Below are positions 1-7,196 of a stretch of 64,000 nucleotides of DNA, one piece after another (positions within the stretch are counted from its first letter, which is position 1; each line of letters opens with the position of its first letter). A program made the position numbers and the translations under genes. Origin of the DNA: UBA1067 sp050874585 (GTDB lineage Bacteria; Verrucomicrobiota; Kiritimatiellia; RFP12; UBA1067). The stretch lies in the NCBI GenBank assembly GCA_050874585.1, contig JBNMKZ010000008.1:1-64000 (forward strand), given 5' to 3'. Under the pieces are notes generated by a model. It had not been told where the DNA came from and did no database searches. It saw nothing but the letters and a program-made list of their open reading frames with translations.

Positions 1-67
1 AAAAGCAACTCCCCCTCTCCCAATCCTGAGACTTCCGCTTATTCCGTGGTCGTTCCCCTCATGGCAA

Positions 68-155
68 AATTCCGATGCCCGTCGGACGGAATTCTGATGC
101 CCGTCGGAAAAAATTCTGATGGGCATCAGAAAACGCTCCGACGGGCATCATCCGC
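68..155. repeat. Array A: four 22-bp-period palindromic units
   Basis: Four units occur with exactly 22-bp spacing. The 10-bp cores at 74, 96, 118 and 140 read GATGCCCGTC, GATGCCCGTC, GATGGGCATC and GACGGGCATC. Unit 4 is the exact reverse complement of units 1 and 2. Unit 3 sits in the 18-bp perfect palindrome TTCTGATGGGCATCAGAA (114-131). The array therefore has a two-forward, two-inverted layout. Function is unknown; similar arrays occur at three other loci in this window. Confidence 0.85.
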
Positions 156-190
156 CCCTGCGACTGACATGTGATCAGTCTTCGGCGGAG

Positions 191-229
191 GTAACGTTTT
201 TGCGTGTCGCCGCGACTTCAGAAACGGTG
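191..229. repeat. Dispersed intergenic element RE2, copy 1
   Basis: GTAACG, 14 variable bases, then CGCGACTTCAGAAACGGTG (211-229). The same two blocks at the same 14-base spacing recur at 24521-24559. Both copies lie downstream of a 22-bp array in non-coding DNA. Confidence 0.7.
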
Positions 230-381
230 ATCTCATCGGCCACTCAATCCTCACGCCTACAACCACACGCTTCAAACGGAGACCATGGAAACGCACCGCC
301 CCTTCACAATACCGCGCCTCTACCTTATCTCTATACACCCGCCTGCTCGGGCGCACGTGCGAACCGTTCCGAAGTCCAGAC

Positions 382-2517
382 TCAGGCGAAATCGAAAAGC
401 CCCTGCTCCTGATGCGGCGCGGCGGATTGTGGTGCCGCCGCCTCGGTGGAGTCCCCCGCCGAGGCTTCGCCCAGCAATTCAAGGAGTTTCGCCTCGTCAA
501 TGACCGTCGTTCCGAGTGCACGGGCCTTCTGCGTCTTCGTCGCCCCGACATTCGCGCCCGCAATTAGGTATTTCGTCCGTGATGTCACGGCACTCTGGAC
601 GATTCCACCCGCCCGCTCAATCAGCTTCGCATACTCCCCACGCGGACGCGAAAGACTGCCCGTCAGGACGCAACCCGCCCCGACCAAAGGGCCTGCCGTG
701 GCGACGGACTCCTTTTCGGCCCGCCTGGGATCGATGCCCAGTTCTTTCATCCGTGAGAGAAACGACTGCCCGTACGCACCCGCGAAGAAGTCCAGAACGG
801 CACGGGCCGCCTCGACCTTAATGACGAGGATTTTGCGTTCCTTGCCCTTCTTCGCATCATTCTCGATGACGGCACGCAGAACGGCGCTTCCCGGCAAGTC
901 GCTCATCCGCTCATGTTCGGCGGCAATGTCTCGCGCCACCGTCACACCGACCTGGGGAATGCCGATGGCATACAGCCAGCGATCCAGCGGCAGAGTCCGC
1001 GCGGCGACAACCGCCTCAACGAGATTTTGCGCATTCTTGCCAAACCGACGCGGTGCACCCTCCTCCCCGACATTGAGCGCGGCAAGTTCATCCGCCTTCA
1101 GCGAAAAGAGATCGAGCGGATCGTGCACAAGCCCACGCGCCACGAGCACATCCGCAATCTTCCCGCCGAGGGCCTTGATGTCCAGTGCATTGCGTTCGGC
1201 GAAGTGTTCCAATCGCCGCTGCAACTGGGCCGGGCACAGCGGATTGACGCACCGCACCGCCACCTCGTCGGCGAGATGCTCGACCTTTCCGCCGCAGACG
1301 GGGCAGGCGGTCGGCATCTGAAAGGTCCGCTCGTCGCCCGTGCGTTTCTCGACAATCACCGAGTCCACCGCCGGAATCACGTCTCCGGCCTTGACGAGCC
1401 AAATGTGGTCGCCGATGCGCACATCCTGCCGCGCCACCTGATCCGCATTGTGGAGCGTTGCCCGCGAAATGACGGAACCCGCAAGAGGCACAGGCTTCAG
1501 TTCCGCAACGGGCGTCAGGATGCCCGTGCGCCCAACCTGCACAGTGATGGACTCGACGACCGTCTCCACGCGTTCCGGCGCATACTTGTAGGCCCGCGCC
1601 CAGCGTGGCCCGTGCGCCGTCGCCCCCAGAACGGAATAGAACCGCCGCTCGTCAATCTTGAGGACGGCCCCGTCAATCTCAAATCGGAAGGTGTGCCGCA
1701 GTTTCTCCAGCTCGTCAATCGCGGCGAAGACCTCCCCAATTGTCCGACACGCCCGGCTCCATGGCGTCACGGGGAATCCCCAGCGACGGAAAGCCTCAAT
1801 CATTTCGCCGTGCGTGGCGAACGACTCGCACCCGACGCCACCCGCATTGTAGATGACGACATCAAGCGGACGCGTCGCGACCTCCTTCGGGTCAAGTTGC
1901 TTCAGCGATCCAGCCGCGGCATTTCGCGGATTGGCGAACGGCTCGCGACCGGCCTCCTCCTCGCGCTCGTTCAGCTTGACGAAGCCCTCCCGCGTCATAT
2001 AGACCTCGCCGCGCACCTCCAACGCCTCCGGGGCCTCCGGCGGCAGCACGAGCGGAATGGAGCGAATCGTGCGGACATTGACCGTGACATCATCACCCAC
2101 GATGCCGTTGCCACGCGTTGCCGCCCGCACCAGTCGGCGGTTCTCGTAGAGAAGCGACATCGAGACTCCATCGACTTTCGGCTCAACACGGTAGGTAAAA
2201 CCCTCAATCTCCTTTCTCACGAACGCGTCGAAATCGGAAAGCTCACCCTTTGAATGGGTCTTGTCGAGGGACTGCATGGGCGGATTGTGCCGAACCTGTG
2301 CGAAGCCGGCAATTGGTTCGCCCGACACGCGCTGCGTCGGCGAATCGGGCGAGAGAAACTGCGGATACTGCCGCTCAAGCGACAGCAGTTCCTCATAGAG
2401 GAGATCATAATCCCGATCGCCAATGACCGGCTTCGCCTCCACATAGTAGAGGTAGTCGTTGCGATTGATTTCCTTGCGAAGATAGTCGATGCGCCGTTCC
2501 GCTTCCGTCGTTGTCAT
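382..2517 (-). CDS. ligA: NAD-dependent DNA ligase
   Basis: Seals nicks in duplex DNA with NAD+ as AMP donor, in replication and repair. The 711-residue protein has the full bacterial LigA layout: an N-terminal Ia domain (motif DYLYYVEAKPVIGD near 21-34), the adenylation motif KVDG with the catalytic lysine at residue 114, an OB fold, a four-cysteine zinc finger (CPVCG...CVNPLCPAQ) near the middle, helix-hairpin-helix repeats, and a C-terminal BRCT domain. It is slightly longer than the usual ~670 residues because of a C-terminal tail. The start at 2517 is supported by an extended -10 (TGCTATAAT) only 6 nt upstream, which implies a leaderless mRNA. Single-copy essential family; identification is firm. 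Confidence 0.97.
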   Translation of the reverse strand: MTTTEAERRIDYLRKEINRNDYLYYVEAKPVIGDRDYDLLYEELLSLERQYPQFLSPDSPTQRVSGEPIAGFAQVRHNPPMQSLDKTHSKGELSDFDAFVRKEIEGFTYRVEPKVDGVSMSLLYENRRLVRAATRGNGIVGDDVTVNVRTIRSIPLVLPPEAPEALEVRGEVYMTREGFVKLNEREEEAGREPFANPRNAAAGSLKQLDPKEVATRPLDVVIYNAGGVGCESFATHGEMIEAFRRWGFPVTPWSRACRTIGEVFAAIDELEKLRHTFRFEIDGAVLKIDERRFYSVLGATAHGPRWARAYKYAPERVETVVESITVQVGRTGILTPVAELKPVPLAGSVISRATLHNADQVARQDVRIGDHIWLVKAGDVIPAVDSVIVEKRTGDERTFQMPTACPVCGGKVEHLADEVAVRCVNPLCPAQLQRRLEHFAERNALDIKALGGKIADVLVARGLVHDPLDLFSLKADELAALNVGEEGAPRRFGKNAQNLVEAVVAARTLPLDRWLYAIGIPQVGVTVARDIAAEHERMSDLPGSAVLRAVIENDAKKGKERKILVIKVEAARAVLDFFAGAYGQSFLSRMKELGIDPRRAEKESVATAGPLVGAGCVLTGSLSRPRGEYAKLIERAGGIVQSAVTSRTKYLIAGANVGATKTQKARALGTTVIDEAKLLELLGEASAGDSTEAAAPQSAAPHQEQGLFDFA

Positions 2518-2532
2518 GCCTGTATTATAGCA
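2518..2532 (-). promoter_or_regulatory. Extended -10 promoter of ligA (leaderless)
   Basis: On the minus strand TGCTATAAT occupies 2532-2524 and is followed by six bases and then the ATG at 2517. Transcription starting about 7 nt after the -10 would begin at or next to the start codon. There is no room for a Shine-Dalgarno sequence. Confidence 0.65.
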
Positions 2533-2547
2533 TAAAGCAACGCGGCA

Positions 2548-5500
2548 CTACTGGATGAGCGTCAGGACACCGAAGGCACTCGGTGCCCAGGCGGGCGACA
2601 GCCCCATACCCCAGTTGATTTCGCCAAACGACCCGTCCTCATCGAGGTCGGTCAGACGCAGGGAAAGCCCGAGCCGTGCACCCAGTTCGGGCGAAAAGCC
2701 GGGAATCTCGCTCCACGGGATGCGCAGTTCGTACGTGCAGACATCGCCGTCCTGCCGAATGGCGATCTCGTAGTTCGAGGAGTCCTTGGCAAGCTGTCCG
2801 CTCTTGAGTCCGCCCGAATGGGCACCGGGACGATAAAGCGTGTACTTGCCCGAGCCACTGCCCGGATGGGCGGTCGAGAGATACCATTCGACGGCGCGTC
2901 CGTCCGTGCCCGGTACGCGGTTGCCCGGATGCAAGGCGAGGGTAATTGCATCACCCTTGTTGGCATCGCCGTCCTTTCGGACAACATGGCTGTTGTCCTT
3001 CACCCGTGCGGAAAAATAGAGCGAGTCCTTGTCCCACGCGAAGTAGGCGACACCCGACAGATTCTGGGGTGTCCATTTGTAGTTCGCCCCCGGTTTCACC
3101 TGGTTCTCGCAGAGAAGCGGAATCGTGCAGGTCGCCTCCTCCCAATCCGAGAGATCGCCATCCACCGCAATCGGCTCCTTCACCTGGTCCGCCTCCGCCG
3201 CGAAATCCGTTCCGTCATAGACGGTGACGCGGATATTGCGGTAGAGGGCGAGCGACTTGCCGTCCGGGCCGGGCCGCCCCGTTCCCACGGGCGAGAAGGT
3301 CGCCTTCACGTCGTCCGGCTCGGTGGCGCGGCGCTTTGAGAGGAGCACCCAGCCCTTTGCCGTCTTCGGTGCGGTGAAGACCCCGAGCATGTGGCTCTCC
3401 TTGTAGGAGCCGTCCTTCTTCGTCACGCCGAGGTTGGAGCCGCAGTACATCATGTCGGGCCAGACCCAAGCCGTGTAGAGATACTCGCGTCCGGGAGCTG
3501 GCAGGGCAATCTGCTGGTTGACGCTCATGTAGCCCTTGGCGTTCTCGAACGCAAGGGCCTCGCCATCCATACCGGGATCGCTCGCCTTCACGCCCTTGGT
3601 CGCGGCGATATTCTTCAGCGCGGCGCGTCCATTGAAGTTCCAGCCCATCTTGCCGTCCGCAAAATCTCCGTTCGTCAGCAGGTTGCCGAGCAGGTCGGGG
3701 CGCACCGTCTCAAGCGTAAACTCCCGCTCGTAGGAGACGCTCGGGTTCTTCCACGTCATCAGCACCTTGCCGGACTTGACGCGTGAACCAAGCTTGCCCG
3801 CGTCAAATGTCAGGAACTGCGACTCGCCCGACTTGAGGGCAATCTTCTGCGCCGCGAGGGACTTGCCGCCCAGCGAAACCGAAACGCTCCCCGCGAGTGC
3901 CGTGGACAGGGGATTCCGGACACGGACATCCACGCGAGCCGCCGCCCCTGAGACGCATCGGACGCTCGGCTTCGGTGTCAGCGCATCCTGTCCGCCAATC
4001 GAAAGTGAACAGGTCGCCGCCAGCGGCTCCAGGTCAAAGCCCTCGACAATCACGGGAATCGGCTTTGCCGCGATGCGGATGAAGCCGCCCTCCGTCTTCG
4101 CCCTGCGCTCGTTGCCCTGGTAGTCCGTCACCCGAACCGCCGCGCTCCCGCCGACGGGCAACGACACATTGACCGGCTCGGCGGCGAGAATCTGCGCCGA
4201 GGCCGAGTAGTGCGATGGCTTCTCGCACCCCTCCGACTCGCTCATCACATAGGCCAAGCCTTTGCCGTCCGTCCGACGGAAGAGATAGACAATTGCGCCC
4301 GGCGACAGGTAGGCCGCGCCCACAGGAGTTGAACCGCCCAGTTTCGATGCAAAAACCGCGAGGGTCGCCAGCACAGGACGCGGCGTGTAGTCGTCGAGCA
4401 GGTATGTCCAGTTGCCCGGTGCATTTGCCTCGCCGCCGAAATAGGTCACGGCCTTCGCCCCCGCCACGAACTCGCCCGGCCACTGCCGCAGGAGGTACGA
4501 GCACTGCGTCACCGAGCAGTAGAGTTGCTCCAGGGGGGACATCTTCCAGACGGAAATGCCGCGTGCGGACTCGTTGTCCCACACTTCCTCGCATCCACCG
4601 GCCTTCGCATCGCGAATCGCTTCCGCCACGCTACCATACGATCCGTAGTGGACAGGCAGGACATCAATCGCATCCAGCACACCGCCGCGGATGACATCCA
4701 GCCGGTAGCTACGCGGCCAGAGTCCGCCCGCCATTTGGACACGGGCCGTTGGGTCGACTTCGCGCAGGACCTTCGTCCCGATGCGGCAGAACTTCACATA
4801 GTCCTCCACCGGGTGCTTCGTCTTGTCGCCTTGCGAAATCTCGTTCAGCCATTCAAAGCCCCAGACCTTCCCCTTGCAGGCGGATGCAATCTGCCGAATG
4901 GACTCCTCCCACCCCTTCTCGTCAAATGGGAACGGACAGTAGCCCGGCGCATGCACATCATCCGGCATTGCCCATTCGGGCGCACCCGTCAGCAGAACCC
5001 ATGGGCGGATGCCTTCCGCATTGAGGCTATCCAAAGTCTTGAGGAGCGGCTCCATCACATAAACGCCGCGTCGGGGGTTCAGATCCGCCCATCCCGTGAA
5101 GAGACGGCAATACCCAAAGCCAAGTTTTGCTGCGATTTGAGCCTGACGCGGATTGCGGATGTTCGTACAGGCAAGGGGCGGACGCGTGCCACCGAGCACC
5201 TTGCCCAGATTGGGAATGATTGCGAACGCCGCCGCATGGCGCACATCGTTTCCGTTCTTATCCGTCATCAGGGCCTCCAGCAACATTGTGCCGCGTCGAT
5301 TGAGTTTCGGCAGCGGAATCTTGACGGAGGTACCGGGCGCACCGACGGTCAGCCGCCGCGTGAAGCATGCGACCTCGTTGCTCTCGCAGTCGTAAACCGT
5401 GAAGTCGACATCTTTCACCGTCTTCGGCGCGTCAATCGTCCCCCAGTGGAGGTTCACAACCGGCGTTTCGTCGTAGGTGTAGACCCCGCCCACCGCATCG

Positions 5501-7176
5501 GACTGCAGGCGGAAGCCCTTCGTGTCGGGCACAAGATCAGGTCCGCCCGTACGCACTTCCCACGGCCATTCCTTGCCGTCGCAACCGACGAACTTCGCAC
5601 GGAAGGCCACCTGATTACGTTCGCCGAAACTGTTCTTGCCGGGTTCGCAGACGAACTCGATTGTCCCGTCCCCCGGCTTGATTTTCTTCGTCTGCCGCCA
5701 GAGTCCGTAGATGAAGATGTGCTGGCTCGACTTGTTCACAACTCCGTCCGGGTTGTCAATCCACGGTCCGAGAGGATCCATCATCAGCGTCGTTCCGTCC
5801 CCCCAGTCATCGGCCGCATCGAGATGATACCGGACTTTCACCGTGAACTTCTCGCCCGAACGAACTTCCTTCACATCGAGGGGAAGGAACTGAAGCCAGC
5901 TCTTCTTGAAGGTGACGGACGCGGGCCTTTCCCGTGCCACGGCGGCGGCCACCTCGGCGGCGGAAACGACGAGCGGAATCTGCGGCGGCCAGGCGTTCCA
6001 GCCCTTCTTGCTCCATTCGCCGTTCGGCGCGGCGAAGACAACCGGCACGAGCTTCGCAACGGTCGGACTGTTCTTCGCCGTGAAGGAGAAGACGGAGGTC
6101 TCGCCCACCGCCTTCGGTGCCTGCGCGGGCCGCCACTCGTAAATGCCGCCCCACGAATTCGGCTTCTTCACACAGTGTGCATGGACGGAAAGGTTTTCGC
6201 CGGCGGGCAACGACTTCTTCAGCGTGACGCGAATCTGATATCCCTGCCCCGCGCTCACGCTCTTCGGCGATTCCACCGTACACCAATCGAACTCCGTCTT
6301 TTGGTACTCGACGGGCTCCGTCGTCTGCGCGGCGGATGCGGAGGGGGAAACTCCGGCCCCCGACACCTTGATCTTCGCGGGCCACGCCGTCCACCACTTC
6401 TTGTTCCAGTCGCCGTTCGGCGCGGCGAACACGACCGGCACGAGCTGGCCGAGGTTCGGCTTCGCCTTCGCCGTGAACGCGAACACAGTCGCCTCGCCAA
6501 CCGGCTTCGGGGTCTGCGCGGGCCGCCACTCAAAGAGTCCGCCCCACGAGCCGTCCGCCTTCGTGTGCTGCATGTGAACCGACAGGTTCTGCCCCTCGGG
6601 CAACGCCTTCTTCAGCGTCACCTTCACCCAGTACCCCTTGCCCGCCTCCACGCTCCCGGGTGTCTCAACCGTGCACCAGTCAAACTCCGTCTTCTGCATC
6701 CCCGAAGGTGCGGCGGAAGCACCACTGGCGGAGGCCGACGGCGCGGCAGTTCCGCCCGCACTCACCTTGATTTTCGCGGGCCATGCCGTCCACCCCTTCT
6801 TCTCCCACGCGCCGTTCGGCGCGGCAAATACGACCGGCACGAGCTGTCCGAGGTTCTCCTTCGCCTTCGCCGTGAAGGCGAAAATCGTCGCCTCGCCGAC
6901 CGGCTTCGGGTTCTGCGCAGGCCGCCACTCAAAGAGTCCGCCCCACGAGCCGTCCGCCTTCGTGTGCTGCATGTGAACCGACAGGTTCTGCCCCTCGGGC
7001 AACGCCTTCTTCAGCGTCACCTTTACCCAATACCCCTTGCCCGCCTCCACGCTCTCGGGTGTCTCAACCGTGCACCAGTCGAACTCCGTCTTCACATTCG
7101 CCGCCTGCGCACGGCCAAGGCCCAGCAGGGCGACCGCCACAAGAACGGCCCGCCGAATCACTCCCTGTCCTTTCAT
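2548..7176 (-). CDS. Large secreted glycoside hydrolase-like protein with triple repeat and CBM9-like C-terminus
   Basis: About 1542 residues with a signal peptide (MKGQGVIRRAVLVAVALLG...AQA). ATGs at 7182 and 7176 are both possible; 7176 sits 9 nt after AGGAGG. The N-terminal third has three ~110-residue repeats beginning KTEFDWCTVE, at ~131-133 residue spacing and alternating with Ala/Ser-rich linkers. The central part resembles a clan-A (beta/alpha)8 glycosidase: EWLNEISQ would carry the acid/base Glu and WDNESARG a candidate nucleophile. The last ~220 residues (from DGDLSDWEE) look like a CBM9/DUF1083 carbohydrate-binding domain. Probably a cell-surface or exported polysaccharide-active protein. 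It starts 15-20 nt after the gene at 7197, so the two form an operon. Substrate cannot be told. Confidence 0.8.
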   Translation of the reverse strand: MKGQGVIRRAVLVAVALLGLGRAQAANVKTEFDWCTVETPESVEAGKGYWVKVTLKKALPEGQNLSVHMQHTKADGSWGGLFEWRPAQNPKPVGEATIFAFTAKAKENLGQLVPVVFAAPNGAWEKKGWTAWPAKIKVSAGGTAAPSASASGASAAPSGMQKTEFDWCTVETPGSVEAGKGYWVKVTLKKALPEGQNLSVHMQHTKADGSWGGLFEWRPAQTPKPVGEATVFAFTAKAKPNLGQLVPVVFAAPNGDWNKKWWTAWPAKIKVSGAGVSPSASAAQTTEPVEYQKTEFDWCTVESPKSVSAGQGYQIRVTLKKSLPAGENLSVHAHCVKKPNSWGGIYEWRPAQAPKAVGETSVFSFTAKNSPTVAKLVPVVFAAPNGEWSKKGWNAWPPQIPLVVSAAEVAAAVARERPASVTFKKSWLQFLPLDVKEVRSGEKFTVKVRYHLDAADDWGDGTTLMMDPLGPWIDNPDGVVNKSSQHIFIYGLWRQTKKIKPGDGTIEFVCEPGKNSFGERNQVAFRAKFVGCDGKEWPWEVRTGGPDLVPDTKGFRLQSDAVGGVYTYDETPVVNLHWGTIDAPKTVKDVDFTVYDCESNEVACFTRRLTVGAPGTSVKIPLPKLNRRGTMLLEALMTDKNGNDVRHAAAFAIIPNLGKVLGGTRPPLACTNIRNPRQAQIAAKLGFGYCRLFTGWADLNPRRGVYVMEPLLKTLDSLNAEGIRPWVLLTGAPEWAMPDDVHAPGYCPFPFDEKGWEESIRQIASACKGKVWGFEWLNEISQGDKTKHPVEDYVKFCRIGTKVLREVDPTARVQMAGGLWPRSYRLDVIRGGVLDAIDVLPVHYGSYGSVAEAIRDAKAGGCEEVWDNESARGISVWKMSPLEQLYCSVTQCSYLLRQWPGEFVAGAKAVTYFGGEANAPGNWTYLLDDYTPRPVLATLAVFASKLGGSTPVGAAYLSPGAIVYLFRRTDGKGLAYVMSESEGCEKPSHYSASAQILAAEPVNVSLPVGGSAAVRVTDYQGNERRAKTEGGFIRIAAKPIPVIVEGFDLEPLAATCSLSIGGQDALTPKPSVRCVSGAAARVDVRVRNPLSTALAGSVSVSLGGKSLAAQKIALKSGESQFLTFDAGKLGSRVKSGKVLMTWKNPSVSYEREFTLETVRPDLLGNLLTNGDFADGKMGWNFNGRAALKNIAATKGVKASDPGMDGEALAFENAKGYMSVNQQIALPAPGREYLYTAWVWPDMMYCGSNLGVTKKDGSYKESHMLGVFTAPKTAKGWVLLSKRRATEPDDVKATFSPVGTGRPGPDGKSLALYRNIRVTVYDGTDFAAEADQVKEPIAVDGDLSDWEEATCTIPLLCENQVKPGANYKWTPQNLSGVAYFAWDKDSLYFSARVKDNSHVVRKDGDANKGDAITLALHPGNRVPGTDGRAVEWYLSTAHPGSGSGKYTLYRPGAHSGGLKSGQLAKDSSNYEIAIRQDGDVCTYELRIPWSEIPGFSPELGARLGLSLRLTDLDEDGSFGEINWGMGLSPAWAPSAFGVLTLIQ
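6278..7079 (-). repeat. Tandem coding repeats in the glycosidase-like protein
   Basis: Repeats 1 and 2 are offset by 399 bp (133 codons) and are nearly identical at the DNA level over long stretches, for example around 6500-6690 against 6900-7085. Repeat 3 is offset a further ~393 bp and is clearly diverged. This points to a recent duplication of the first unit. Confidence 0.8.
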
Positions 7177-7196
7177 TTTCATCTCCCTCCTTCGGA

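Larger units (their letters stand above)
1..381. other. Intergenic region downstream of ligA, repeat-rich
   Basis: No convincing gene is seen here; the small open frames lack recognisable features. The stretch holds a four-unit 22-bp-period array (68-155), a copy of a dispersed 39-bp element (191-229) and a short match (339-351) to the start of another repeat found at 52653-52665. Near 351-360 the ligA-proximal strand can form small GC hairpins, but no terminator with a clear T-run is seen. Confidence 0.6.

Noticed and set aside
68..155. CRISPR array interpretation of the 22-bp repeats
   Set aside because: Units are inverted relative to one another, there are no constant repeats with unique spacers, each locus has only four units, and no cas genes are present.
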